DNA of 16,265 nucleotides from Corynebacterium sp. (lineage in GTDB: Bacteria > Actinomycetota > Actinomycetes > Mycobacteriales > Mycobacteriaceae): NCBI RefSeq assembly GCF_030530965.1, contig NZ_JAUMTY010000007.1, forward strand, positions 14,131 through 30,395, given 5' to 3'. Under the pieces are notes generated by a model that saw only the letters and a program-made list of their open reading frames with translations, searched no databases and was not told the origin of the DNA. The position numbers and the translations under genes were made by a program. Shown piece by piece: positions 1-7,617 of the stretch (its first letter is position 1; each line of letters opens with the position of its first letter).

Positions 1-9
1 GATGAAGTC

Positions 10-1116
10 GTGTCCAGCGCATCCGCTACGATGTCCGACATGCCTCCCCACAGTGCGCCGATAAAACCCAATGATGACAACACCCCCGGGCACCGCAATT
101 CGTTTGCTGCCTCCGCCGGATCGTTTGCCGACGCTTCGCTGACCGTGGCGTCGATCAACGTGAACGGTATTCGCGCAGCGGTGAAACACCGGTCGGAAGA
201 GAACCTCGGCTTCCATGAGTGGTTAAAGAACGCCAACGTGGATGTTGTGCTCCTCCAAGAGGTGCGGGCGTCGGAAAAGCAGGCCGAGAATGCTCTCAAA
301 CCTGCCCTTGACGACGGGTGGTCGCTCACCGTTGCGCCGGCGGCAAGTCGTGGCCGCGCCGGGGTCGGGATTTTGTCGACGTTCCCCGTCGAGGACGTCG
401 AGATTGGTATCCCCGATTTTGAGGACGCTGGCCGCTGGATCGAGGGAACGATTCACGCCGGTGAGGGATTAGGAGACGTGCGCCTCGCCTCTCTGTATCT
501 CCCGAGTGGCGGATGGAACGAAAAGCAGGACGAGAAGTACGCGTTCTTGGACTCGCTTGCTCCCGTGTTGCAGCAGCGGGCCGAGAAGTACGACAAGATG
601 CTCGTCGCCGGGGACTGGAACATTTGTCACCGCCGCGAGGACCTGAAGAGCTGGAAAGGCAACCGCAAGAAAGCGGGCTTCTTGCCTGATGAGCGCGCAT
701 TCATGGACTCCATCTTCGGCCCAGGGGCTGGTGTGACGGTCTCTGAAATCAACGACGCCACCGAGGCGCCCAGAGGTGTGACCTTGAGTGATGGGCGACG
801 CCAGGGCAACGCGGGCGCAATCGGTGACTTCTTCGCCTCGAAGGACTACAAGCCGTCCGCGGCGAGTCTGCGAAGCCCGGCAAAGGATCCGAAATGGATC
901 GACGTTCAGCGCTCATTCCACGAGAACGAAGAAGGCCCGTACAGCTGGTACACCTGGCGCGGGCAGGCTTTCGACACGGGCGCTGGGTGGCGTATCGACG
1001 TCCACGCGGCGACACGGAGTCTGGCGGATCGGGCGGTCGCTGCCCGTACCGACGTCGCGGATACTTATGATCTTCGCTGGTCGGACCATTCGCCCGTCGT
1101 CGTCGGTTTTAAATAG
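10..1116 (+). CDS. xthA: Exodeoxyribonuclease III (AP endonuclease family)
   Basis: Mg-dependent 3'-5' exonuclease and apurinic/apyrimidinic endonuclease that cuts damaged DNA for base excision repair in the cytoplasm. Numbered from the GTG at 10, the endonuclease/exonuclease/phosphatase fold is complete: INVNG (Asn50), LLQEV (Glu84), GDWN (Asp202, Asn204), GWRID (Asp330) and SDHSP (Asp359, His360), which match the metal and catalytic residues of E. coli ExoIII. At 368 residues it is about 100 longer than the E. coli enzyme. The extra length is a roughly 43-residue low-complexity N-terminus and an insert near residues 237-293, before the GPYSWYTW segment. The frame is open to the window edge, so the true start is uncertain: the GTG at 10, ATG at 31, ATG at 40 or a codon outside are all possible. 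The conserved core begins only at residue 44. The trpS gene follows after 84 nt, with its own candidate promoter. Confidence 0.92.
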   Translation: MSSASATMSDMPPHSAPIKPNDDNTPGHRNSFAASAGSFADASLTVASINVNGIRAAVKHRSEENLGFHEWLKNANVDVVLLQEVRASEKQAENALKPALDDGWSLTVAPAASRGRAGVGILSTFPVEDVEIGIPDFEDAGRWIEGTIHAGEGLGDVRLASLYLPSGGWNEKQDEKYAFLDSLAPVLQQRAEKYDKMLVAGDWNICHRREDLKSWKGNRKKAGFLPDERAFMDSIFGPGAGVTVSEINDATEAPRGVTLSDGRRQGNAGAIGDFFASKDYKPSAASLRSPAKDPKWIDVQRSFHENEEGPYSWYTWRGQAFDTGAGWRIDVHAATRSLADRAVAARTDVADTYDLRWSDHSPVVVGFK

Positions 1117-1187
1117 AAATATGTATGTCATGCGCCCGGTATTGAAGGTGTCTGACGGCCGGTTGCAGAAACGCGTGCGGTAAGAAG

Positions 1188-1193
1188 TACTGT
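1188..1193 (+). promoter_or_regulatory. Candidate -10 box of leaderless trpS promoter
   Basis: TACTGT fits the actinobacterial TAnnnT pattern and ends exactly 7 nt before the trpS ATG at 1201, which would place transcription start on the start codon. No clear Shine-Dalgarno sequence precedes that ATG, which supports a leaderless message. A possible -35 (TTGCAG, 1163-1168) stands 19 bp upstream, slightly too far. This is inference from spacing and has not been measured. Confidence 0.45.
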
Positions 1194-1200
1194 AAACCCC

Positions 1201-2247
1201 ATGGCTAGTGAGAATGAACAACAAAGCGCACAAGAACATAAGGCTCGCGTTGTCTCGGGGTTGCAACCAACGTCAGATTCGTATCACTTAGGTAATTATC
1301 TGGGTGCAGTCCGGCAATTCATTAAATTGCAGGACAACTATGACGCTTTTTACTTTATCCCGGATCTTCACGCGATCACCGTGGATCAGGACCCGCAGCA
1401 ATTGCGCAAGCGTACGTTGTCCGGTGTTGCGCAGTTGTTGGCTTTGGGTATTGACCCCGAACGGTCGACGCTGTTCGTGCAGTCTCACGTCCCCGAGCAC
1501 GCCCAACTCGGGTGGATCATGACCTGCCTGACCGGTTTCGGTGAGGCCAGCCGCATGACCCAGTTCAAGGACAAGTCGTCGAAGCAGGGGACGGAGCGGA
1601 CGAGCGCCGGCTTGTTCGCGTACCCCATGTTGATGGCTGCCGACATTCTGCTCTACAAGCCGGAGCTGGTTCCTGTGGGGGAGGATCAGCGCCAGCACAT
1701 GGAGCTCACCCGAAACTTGGCGCAGCGCTTCAATTCCCGTTTTGGTGAAACATTTGTTGTTCCCGACGGTTTTATTCCGGAGGGTGCGGCGAAGATTTAC
1801 GATCTCCAGGAACCGACGTCAAAAATGTCGAAGTCCGGGTCGAATCCCAAAGGGATTGTTAATTTGCTCGACGATCCAAAAGTGTCAGCAAAGCGAATCC
1901 GTTCGGCTGTCACCGATAATGATGCCGAGATCCGCTACGACCGCGAAAACAAGCCGGGTGTCTCGAACCTCCTTGTTATCCAGGGTGCGCTGACAGATAA
2001 GGACCCCAAGGAACTCGCGGCACAATACCAAGAGTCCGGCGTTGGCTATGGCGAATTGAAGAAGGACACGGCGGAAGCCCTTGAAGCCTTCACCACTCCG
2101 CTGAAAGCCCGCTACGAAGAATTCATGTCTGATCGGGCGCAATTGGAGAAAATTCTTGCCGACGGCGCAGAGCGTGCCCGCTATGAAGCACACAAAACTT
2201 TGCGTAAAGTGCATAAGAAAATTGGGTTTTTGCCAGAAAGCAAATAA
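1201..2247 (+). CDS. trpS: Tryptophanyl-tRNA synthetase
   Basis: Class I aminoacyl-tRNA synthetase that activates tryptophan with ATP and loads it onto tRNA-Trp in the cytoplasm. The class I signatures are present: the HIGH-type motif HLGN at residues 29-32 (after the conserved SGLQPTSD) and KMSKS at 208-212. The family segment GEDQ lies at 160-163 in the tryptophan-pocket region. The 348-residue length is normal for the bacterial enzyme (about 330-350). The ATG at 1201 is the natural start: it lies just upstream of the first conserved residues and 7 nt after a TACTGT box, with no ribosome site of its own. The first 18 residues are a polar extension. The YihY-type gene follows after 91 nt with no strong terminator, so the two may share a transcript. 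Confidence 0.97.
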   Translation: MASENEQQSAQEHKARVVSGLQPTSDSYHLGNYLGAVRQFIKLQDNYDAFYFIPDLHAITVDQDPQQLRKRTLSGVAQLLALGIDPERSTLFVQSHVPEHAQLGWIMTCLTGFGEASRMTQFKDKSSKQGTERTSAGLFAYPMLMAADILLYKPELVPVGEDQRQHMELTRNLAQRFNSRFGETFVVPDGFIPEGAAKIYDLQEPTSKMSKSGSNPKGIVNLLDDPKVSAKRIRSAVTDNDAEIRYDRENKPGVSNLLVIQGALTDKDPKELAAQYQESGVGYGELKKDTAEALEAFTTPLKARYEEFMSDRAQLEKILADGAERARYEAHKTLRKVHKKIGFLPESK

Positions 2248-2285
2248 CCCTAAGAGACAATACGAGAGAACAATACGAAGCGGAG

Positions 2286-2305
2286 TCAGCCGCATTTTTG
2301 GCTGA
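2286..2305. repeat. Small inverted repeat between trpS and the YihY-type gene
   Basis: TCAGCC (2286-2291) pairs with GGCTGA (2300-2305) across an 8-nt T-rich loop. The stem is only 6 bp, the Ts are in the loop rather than after the stem, and the next gene starts 34 nt on. It is more likely a weak pause or processing hairpin, or chance, than a terminator. Confidence 0.3.
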
Positions 2306-2338
2306 ATCACAAGCTGAAACCATAAAGGAAGGGCTATT

Positions 2339-3457
2339 GTGGCTCCAGCGAAAAACGCGGCAGACAAAAATACCGGGCGTGCCGACGAATACACCGGCAT
2401 GGAACGTTCGCACGACGACGAACTGAGCAAAATGGAAAAGGCCCGGCTGCGGTTCCCGTGGTTCGACCACCTCATGCGCATGCAAGACCGCTATAGCGAA
2501 CAAGGCGGCAACCACTTTGCGGCGGGGATCACGTATTTCTCCGTTCTCTCCCTCATCCCCATCATGTTGATTGTCTTCGCCGGGTTCGGTTTCGTTCTGG
2601 CGGGGAACGACGCTGCCATGGACAAAGTTGAGCAGCAGATCTTGGATCTGGGCACCAGCGGGCTCAAGGACACGCTGCAAACACTGGTGGATACAGCCGT
2701 TGAACGCCGCAGCTCCATCGGTGTTATTGGTCTCTTGACTGCACTCTGGACCGGCCTCGGCTGGATGGGCAACCTTCGCCTTGGTGTCTCGGAGATGTGG
2801 AAGGTGAAGATCACCCCGGACAATTTCGTGAAGGGGAAGCTGTCAGATCTTATCGGCCTGATCGGGCTGTTGGTTGCCTTTGTGGCGGCCTTTGTCGTGA
2901 CCGCTATTGGCTCATCAAGCCTGACCAAGAAATTCCTGGAATACATTGAGCTGGATTCAGTACCGGGAATTCATTTTGTGACGTGGTTGGTTGCATTCAT
3001 TGTTGGTTTGCTCGCCAACTATATTGTGTTTGTTTGGCTGCTGAAATTCCTGCCGAGGGAAAAAGTGCCGTGGAAATCGGTGCTTCAGGCGGCCGTTATC
3101 GGTGCAGTGGCGTTTGAGTTGATCAAGCAGTTCGGTGCGGTATTCATTTCTGCCACGATGAACAATCCCGCGGCCGCCGCATTCGGGCCGGTCATCGCCA
3201 TCATGGTTCTCTTCTACCTGATTTGGCGCGTTGTGCTCTATTGCTCGGCGTGGGCCGCCACGACTCAAGAATCTCGAAAAGTTGTTGACGTTCACACCCC
3301 GCCGCCTGCGGTTATTTCTATCCGTGGGGCAGAGGTTGATGAAGAATCATCGACGACGAAGAAAGCCGGTTTGGTTGGCGTTGGTGCCCTGGTTGGGGCT
3401 CTGACAGTTGGTTCGGCGATGCGGAAAGCGCGCGGTAACAAGAAGAACGACGCGTAG
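2339..3457 (+). CDS. YihY/BrkB-type (UPF0761) inner membrane protein
   Basis: Polytopic membrane protein of the YihY/virulence-factor BrkB family. The molecular role of this family is not settled; names such as 'ribonuclease BN' are historical errors. About six hydrophobic segments are visible, near residues 62-85, 126-147, 168-191, 211-237, 249-273 and 280-305. They follow a 55-residue charged cytoplasmic N-terminus. Family-type segments include the GITYFSVLSLIP stretch in the first helix and GWMGNLRLG after the second. The C-terminal 65 residues are polar with one short hydrophobic stretch (343-360). The start is GTG at 2339, chosen because AAGGAAGGG (2325-2333) sits 5 nt upstream. It follows trpS on the same strand and is probably co-transcribed. 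A 15-bp hairpin 35 nt after the stop likely ends the transcript. Confidence 0.88.
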   Translation: MAPAKNAADKNTGRADEYTGMERSHDDELSKMEKARLRFPWFDHLMRMQDRYSEQGGNHFAAGITYFSVLSLIPIMLIVFAGFGFVLAGNDAAMDKVEQQILDLGTSGLKDTLQTLVDTAVERRSSIGVIGLLTALWTGLGWMGNLRLGVSEMWKVKITPDNFVKGKLSDLIGLIGLLVAFVAAFVVTAIGSSSLTKKFLEYIELDSVPGIHFVTWLVAFIVGLLANYIVFVWLLKFLPREKVPWKSVLQAAVIGAVAFELIKQFGAVFISATMNNPAAAAFGPVIAIMVLFYLIWRVVLYCSAWAATTQESRKVVDVHTPPPAVISIRGAEVDEESSTTKKAGLVGVGALVGALTVGSAMRKARGNKKNDA

Positions 3458-3492
3458 GGAAGCGGGTACGACACTTATAGAGCCATATACGC

Positions 3493-3530
3493 CTGCGGGG
3501 CGCGATGATTATGACCATCGCGCCCCGCAG
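3493..3530. terminator. Convergent-gene hairpin, probably bidirectional terminator
   Basis: A perfect 15-bp G+C-rich stem: CTGCGGGGCGCGATG (3493-3507) and its exact reverse complement (3516-3530) enclose an 8-nt loop. It lies between the ends of the converging YihY-type gene and the Ala-rich protein gene, where a shared terminator is expected. Neither side carries a T-run, so this would be a T-less hairpin terminator, a type proposed for actinobacteria. The stem is seen directly; the function is inferred. Confidence 0.6.
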
Positions 3531-3550
3531 AACTGATTATCGGGTGATAT

Positions 3551-3620
3551 CACTGCAGTAGTTAGCCGGTGGCGTTACTGCAGTATCGCGCCGTTATTAC
3601 TGCACAGTGTTTTACTGTGC
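3551..3620. repeat. Iterated TACTGCAGTA-like palindromes and stop-codon hairpin
   Basis: Three related units occur with starts 22-25 bp apart: CACTGCAGTA (3551-3560), TTACTGCAGTA (3575-3585) and TTACTGCACAGT (3597-3608). TACTGCAGTA is a perfect 10-bp palindrome. The third unit also forms a separate hairpin, GCACAGT (3602-3608) with ACTGTGC (3614-3620), whose right arm overlaps the stop codon of the minus-strand Ala-rich protein gene. The block may be protein-binding sites, transcript-end structure, or decayed local duplications of the gene end. Confidence 0.5.
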
Positions 3621-4526
3621 TTGTGCTGGGCCCTGGTGGGCAACGCTCGGAGCTCCGAGCTGTGTACCAGTGTTGATGAGCACTTGGTCGAACTGATTGA
3701 CCGTGGATACGACAGCCTGACGGGCCAGTTTGGCGGCTCCCGGGGCAACGTTCTGGGCAGCTCCGACAGCCGTTGCGAACTGGTTGCCGGCTACCTGCGC
3801 TGCGTCGGAAACATGGTGGATGACTTCGTTTGCCTGAGCTGCTTCGGCATCAATCGATGCCTGCTTCCGTGCAGCGCTATTATCGACGGATGCGTGCGCA
3901 CCATCAGCGACACCATCGATTGTTTGGTTAGCCACAGAGACAGCGTTGTCGACGGCGGAGCCAGCAGCATTGTGGACGGCAAGTTGCGCACCAGCGAAGT
4001 CGTTGGAGGCAGCGGCTGTCCGTTGCGTGACAGTATCCGCGATACGTGCGCCGACCGGATTGTGGTGAGCCTCTGACTGCTCGCGCACCGAGTTCGCTGT
4101 GGACGCAATGCGCGTGGCAGTATCAGCGTTCGCCTGAGCTATAGTGTCATAGGTGCCGGTCAGAGAGTCGTAAACCGGCGTGACAACAGTCCCGACGGAC
4201 TCTTTAGCGTGGCCGTGAATAGCGTCGATACGATCATTTTTTCGTGCGGCTTGCGCAGCATTAGCTGCAGATTCCTTAGCAGCTTCAGCCTTGACTAGCC
4301 GGTGAGCGTCGTGGTGAACACCGTCAATAGCCGACGCAAGTGCCGTGTCAGCAGGGTGCTCAGGCATCGACGTGGGGTGCGCCATAGCCACATTAGCGCC
4401 ACCCAGCACCAAGGCTGTGGACGCCATGATGGCTACTGACGAAGCCGCTACGCGACGCGTCCGAGTGGAGACGCCGTGATGACCAGGAGTGGCGGTTTCA
4501 CAAGGGGACAATGATTTCGTATCCAT
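3612..4526 (-). CDS. Secreted Ala-rich helical protein, function unknown
   Basis: I do not recognise this family. The 304-residue protein opens with a polar stretch, then Arg-rich residues (TRTRR, 21-25), a hydrophobic core and AMA|HP near 47-51, a good Sec signal peptide with predicted cleavage after Ala49. The mature part is about 250 residues, rich in Ala, Asp, Asn and Gln, with no Cys or Trp and predicted to be mostly helical. Residues 191-226 show a clean 11-residue period (AVD193, TID204, SVD215, SID226), and RIA occurs at 139-141 and 161-163, two periods apart. Such hendecads are typical of amphipathic lipid-binding or filament-like helices. I chose ATG at 4526 over an upstream GTG (4544): TAAGTT lies exactly 7 nt before it, as in leaderless starts, and neither start has a well-spaced ribosome site. 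It lies 130 nt downstream of the D,D-carboxypeptidase gene on the same strand. The C-terminus is Pro/Gln/Ala-rich. Confidence 0.7.
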   Translation of the reverse strand: MDTKSLSPCETATPGHHGVSTRTRRVAASSVAIMASTALVLGGANVAMAHPTSMPEHPADTALASAIDGVHHDAHRLVKAEAAKESAANAAQAARKNDRIDAIHGHAKESVGTVVTPVYDSLTGTYDTIAQANADTATRIASTANSVREQSEAHHNPVGARIADTVTQRTAAASNDFAGAQLAVHNAAGSAVDNAVSVANQTIDGVADGAHASVDNSAARKQASIDAEAAQANEVIHHVSDAAQVAGNQFATAVGAAQNVAPGAAKLARQAVVSTVNQFDQVLINTGTQLGAPSVAHQGPAQAQ

Positions 4527-4533
4527 ACCTGAC

Positions 4534-4539
4534 AACTTA
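4534..4539 (-). promoter_or_regulatory. Candidate leaderless -10 box for the secreted Ala-rich protein
   Basis: On the minus strand TAAGTT is followed by exactly 7 nt and then ATG (4526-4524). This decides the start choice over GTG 4544. A good -35 is not visible at 16-18 bp. Confidence 0.4.
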
Positions 4540-4548
4540 ATCACTGCG

Positions 4549-4560
4549 ACGTTTCAACGT
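4549..4560. promoter_or_regulatory. Dyad ACGTT-TC-AACGT, possible operator
   Basis: ACGTT and AACGT form an inverted repeat with a 2-nt spacer. It lies 10-21 bp upstream of the candidate -10 box of the Ala-rich protein gene, so it covers the -35/spacer region. It sits in an A+T-rich gap (4545-4655) that contrasts with the G+C-rich flanks. A regulator binding here would act as a repressor by position. No known regulon motif was recognised. Confidence 0.3.
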
Positions 4561-4655
4561 AAACAGAATGCTCAACTATGTACTAATTGTGATGAAAAAA
4601 GAACAAAAATAACGATTTGTTTACGATGTGTGAATCTCGGATATGAGCGCAATTT

Positions 4656-6080
4656 TTACTTCCGACGGCGCCCGCGCCGAACACTCCAGATCGCGCCGGC
4701 AATAACGAGCACGGCAATTCCAGCCGTGATACCAAACGCCTTCGGGTGTCGGCGCAGCTCGTTTCCCCTATGGGATGCGGACTGGTCCTCGGTCACGGTA
4801 TGGTCAGCAAACTCACCATCTTTCTTCCCCGCTTTCTCGGCAGCAGGGGAGCCGACCAGATACCCCACGGAGTCGTGAACGGGCCACGCCGCGTCAAGAA
4901 GCCTCGTGGCTTGATCCCACCCTTTTCCGGCAGCGTTGGTGGCGTTCAGCTCGATGACCGCTAGTTTCCGCCCGTTACGCTCTGCGCCACCGGAATACGT
5001 GTGGCGGGCGTCGTCGGTAAACCCGGTTTTCCCACCAAAAGCCCCTTCATAGTTAAAGAGCATCTCATTGTCGTTAGAGATTTGGAAACCAGGATTATCT
5101 GGATAGCCGGGAAAATCAACGAGTTTCGTATTGACTATTTCGTTAAACGTCTTGTTGTGAAACGCTTCGCGGTACAGCAGCGCCAAATCGTAGGCGGATG
5201 TTTGTAGCCCCGGCGCGTCGAGCCCCGAATACGACGTCACCCGCGTGTCCTGCGTACCCAACCCCTCGGCCCGTTTTTGCAAGTCAGCCAGGACTTTTTT
5301 CTCCCCACCTAAGGTGCGCATGAGCAGATGAGCACAGTCATTACCGGACCGCATGAGCAGCCCCTGCAACGCCTGCCTCACCGTATATTTCCCGTCCGGA
5401 CCAATTCCAGCGCGAGAGCCCTCCATATTGGCATCCTCTTGCGTCGCTTTGAGCACCTTGTCCAGCGGTAAACGATCAATGGCTTCGCGAGCTAACAACA
5501 CTTTAAAAATGGAGGCCGGCCGGTACCGCCCATGTGGGTCCTTGGCGGCAATAACATCGCCCGAGTCGACGTCGTAAATAAGCCATGATCCGACAGTGAG
5601 TCGCTCGGGAACCTTAAACCCCTCCGGAACAATGACGCCGCAGGACTGCAGTTTTTTGCCGCCCTCGGGGTCCGTGTTGACCGGCATGGGGGTGGGGCTG
5701 GTGCCACCGGGTTGGACCGTTTCGGACTCATCGACGGCCGGGGGAGTGTGTTCCCGGAAGGGACAAGACTCGGTGTGGAGAGTCGGATCGTCGGGTAGTG
5801 GCTGGTCAGGGGGTACTTCGACGGGGATCCAGTTCGGGTCAATCGGACGAGTTGGGGTGGTCTCATCCTGGGCTAACATCGACACCGAGGGTGCCGACGC
5901 CGCAGGCGGGGTTGCCGCTGCTGGCGGTGTGGCCAATCCCGTCCCCGGCATAAACGGGGTGAAGCCCAGTGCGATGCTCACCGTGCTGGCCACGATGGCT
6001 CGCCGGAGAGTGGTCGGCGATTGTACGGGCCGCTGGTGTGCGGACCGTTGAGGGTGGGGAGCAAAGCGCTGGGAAGTCAT
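4656..6080 (-). CDS. D-alanyl-D-alanine carboxypeptidase (peptidase family S11)
   Basis: Penicillin-binding D,D-carboxypeptidase that removes the terminal D-Ala from peptidoglycan stem peptides outside the membrane. The three active-site motifs are present in order: SxxK at Ser190-Lys193 (SIFK), SGN at 245-247 and KTG at 351-353. The protein has an N-terminal export signal (Arg-Arg at 26-27, hydrophobic core 28-45). Pro/Thr/Ala-rich regions around 51-100 and 111-137 flank Cys106 and precede Cys147; these two cysteines could pair. A C-terminal transmembrane helix (about 449-466) ends in a basic tail, so the catalytic domain is outside and anchored at the C-terminus. At 474 residues it is longer than E. 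coli PBP5-type enzymes because of the N-terminal linker. ATG 6080 lies 8 nt after a TAAGAT box and lacks a good ribosome site, which suggests a leaderless message. It is divergent from the adenosine deaminase gene. Confidence 0.93.
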   Translation of the reverse strand: MTSQRFAPHPQRSAHQRPVQSPTTLRRAIVASTVSIALGFTPFMPGTGLATPPAAATPPAASAPSVSMLAQDETTPTRPIDPNWIPVEVPPDQPLPDDPTLHTESCPFREHTPPAVDESETVQPGGTSPTPMPVNTDPEGGKKLQSCGVIVPEGFKVPERLTVGSWLIYDVDSGDVIAAKDPHGRYRPASIFKVLLAREAIDRLPLDKVLKATQEDANMEGSRAGIGPDGKYTVRQALQGLLMRSGNDCAHLLMRTLGGEKKVLADLQKRAEGLGTQDTRVTSYSGLDAPGLQTSAYDLALLYREAFHNKTFNEIVNTKLVDFPGYPDNPGFQISNDNEMLFNYEGAFGGKTGFTDDARHTYSGGAERNGRKLAVIELNATNAAGKGWDQATRLLDAAWPVHDSVGYLVGSPAAEKAGKKDGEFADHTVTEDQSASHRGNELRRHPKAFGITAGIAVLVIAGAIWSVRRGRRRK

Positions 6081-6088
6081 AATCTAGC

Positions 6089-6094
6089 ATCTTA
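6089..6094 (-). promoter_or_regulatory. Candidate -10 box of the D,D-carboxypeptidase gene
   Basis: On the minus strand TAAGAT ends 8 nt before ATG 6080, compatible with a leaderless start. A second A+T-rich box (TATATT, minus strand, about 6109-6114) is an alternative. No -35 was convincing. This 118-nt gap also carries the divergent add promoter. Confidence 0.35.
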
Positions 6095-6185
6095 GGAAAA
6101 CTAGGCCCTGAATATATGTGACACTTCGGAGTGCAGCCAGGTTGCGGCAATGTTGTGGCCTCGACGGCATGTCCTATCCATCGGC

Positions 6186-6191
6186 TAGCCT
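6186..6191 (+). promoter_or_regulatory. Candidate leaderless -10 box of add
   Basis: TAGCCT is followed by exactly 7 nt and then ATG at 6199, the spacing expected for transcription starting on the start codon. It would make the upstream in-frame starts (GTG 6118, ATG 6169) non-coding. A -35 element is not clear. Confidence 0.4.
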
Positions 6192-6198
6192 GAACCCT

Positions 6199-7617
6199 AT
6201 GGCAATGAACGCGCAGAAATCACCGTATTCCGCCAGCATGGGGCCGCGCCCATCGATTAGTCCGGATCACAAAACTCTCGATCGCGACACGGTCGCCCAG
6301 CTGCCCAAGGTGGAGCTTCACGACCACATCGATGGTGGTCTGAGGCCTTCCACGCTGCTCGACCTTGCTCAGCAGTCTGGCTACTCCGGGTTACCCGACA
6401 GCATCATGTCTCAGCCCGAGGACGCGCGCGCTGACGCATTAGCGGAGTGGTTCCGCACGTCCGCCGAATCGGGGGATCTCCCCTCGTACCTGCAATTATT
6501 CGCCCACACCACCGCTGTCATGCAAACGGCCGGCGCTATCGAGCGCGTGACCCGCGAAGCCGTCGAAGACCTTGCTCGCGATGGCGTTGTGTATGCGGAA
6601 CTCCGTTTCGCGCCGGAACAGCACCAGGAGCAGGGGTTAGATCTTCATTATATTGTCGACGCCGCGATCGCCGGTGTTCGGGCTGGTGAACAGAGTGCTG
6701 CCGCGGAGGGTAATCCGATTGTCGCGCGGCTCATTCTGTGCGCGATGAGGAATAACAATCGGTCCACGGAGATCGCGCGCCTCGTCGTCGATAATGCGGG
6801 TGATGGGTCCGGATATGTTGTCGGCTTTGATTTGGCAGGCCCGGAAGAAGGGTTCTCGGTCCGTGAGCATGCTGAAGCATTGGAGCTGCTCCGTGAAAAC
6901 CTCGTTCCGTTCACGATCCACGCGGGCGAAGCGGACGGAGTGGGGTCGATGAAGGACGCATTAGCCCTGGGTGCGTCGCGTATCGGACATGGTGCTCGCA
7001 TTTACGAAGATTTCGGCGCTTCCCTCGACGGGATCGAATTGGGCCCTGTGGCTGCTCGAGTTCGTGACCGCACTGTTGCCTTGGAACTGTGCCCGACGTC
7101 GAACCGTCAGACCGGACTGGTTGACTCGATGGAGGATCACCCCTTGTCGCTTTTGTATGAGCTGGGTTTTACCTGCACCGTGAACACAGATAACCGGACA
7201 GTGTCCGGCACGACGATGACCGACGAGATGCTGCTGCTCGGCGAGTATTTTGACTTCGGTTACGACGAGCTGCTGCATCTGACCCTGAACGCGATGGATG
7301 CAGCATTCCTCCCCCTGCCGGATCGGCAGCGCCTGGCTAGAGATCTGATCATTCCGGCGTATGAGGAACTGGTTGGTGATCCTGATATGAGGGGCACTAG
7401 CCGAAACGACGGCTCCAGCCAACACGACGATGGTGCTGACGAGCACGATCCTGAGGGGCACTCGCATGGCCACGCTCATGGAGCCCACAGGCATAACCAC
7501 TCGGGCGCGGGCATATTGAATATCGATCTGGGTGATTTAGGCCTTGATGACATTGACGGACTCGCCGGTCTGGACGGATTGGATTTAGGCGATCTCGGTT
7601 CAGATAAGCCCGAGTAA
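6199..7617 (+). CDS. add: Adenosine deaminase with His-rich and Asp/Gly/Leu-rich tail
   Basis: Zinc enzyme that hydrolyses adenosine (and deoxyadenosine) to inosine plus ammonia in purine salvage. Counting from ATG 6199: HDHIDGG (zinc ligands His41, His43), HAGE at 241-244 (zinc ligand His241, catalytic Glu244), RIGHG (His264), LCPTSN at 297-302 and VNTDN (Asp331). This is the complete metal and catalytic set of the family. The catalytic barrel ends near residue 393. About 79 residues beyond it are not part of the usual enzyme: a His-rich segment (nine His between 409 and 434, mostly alternating HxH), then a low-complexity run of short LGDLG/LDG-like units (440-467). The frame extends upstream to GTG 6118; I prefer 6199 because of the TAGCCT box 7 nt before it, but 6169 and 6205 are possible. 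It is followed 260 nt later by an ABC importer on the same strand. Confidence 0.93.
   Translation: MAMNAQKSPYSASMGPRPSISPDHKTLDRDTVAQLPKVELHDHIDGGLRPSTLLDLAQQSGYSGLPDSIMSQPEDARADALAEWFRTSAESGDLPSYLQLFAHTTAVMQTAGAIERVTREAVEDLARDGVVYAELRFAPEQHQEQGLDLHYIVDAAIAGVRAGEQSAAAEGNPIVARLILCAMRNNNRSTEIARLVVDNAGDGSGYVVGFDLAGPEEGFSVREHAEALELLRENLVPFTIHAGEADGVGSMKDALALGASRIGHGARIYEDFGASLDGIELGPVAARVRDRTVALELCPTSNRQTGLVDSMEDHPLSLLYELGFTCTVNTDNRTVSGTTMTDEMLLLGEYFDFGYDELLHLTLNAMDAAFLPLPDRQRLARDLIIPAYEELVGDPDMRGTSRNDGSSQHDDGADEHDPEGHSHGHAHGAHRHNHSGAGILNIDLGDLGLDDIDGLAGLDGLDLGDLGSDKPE

Noticed and set aside
3621..4076. 151-residue plus-strand frame opposite the Ala-rich protein gene
   Set aside because: Lies wholly antisense to a gene with a clear signal peptide and repeat pattern; no ribosome site and an unrecognisable Cys/Ser/Asp-rich product.
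6122..6133. CACT-TCGG-AGTG small hairpin in the divergent add gap
   Set aside because: Only 4 bp and probably not transcribed if add starts at 6199.
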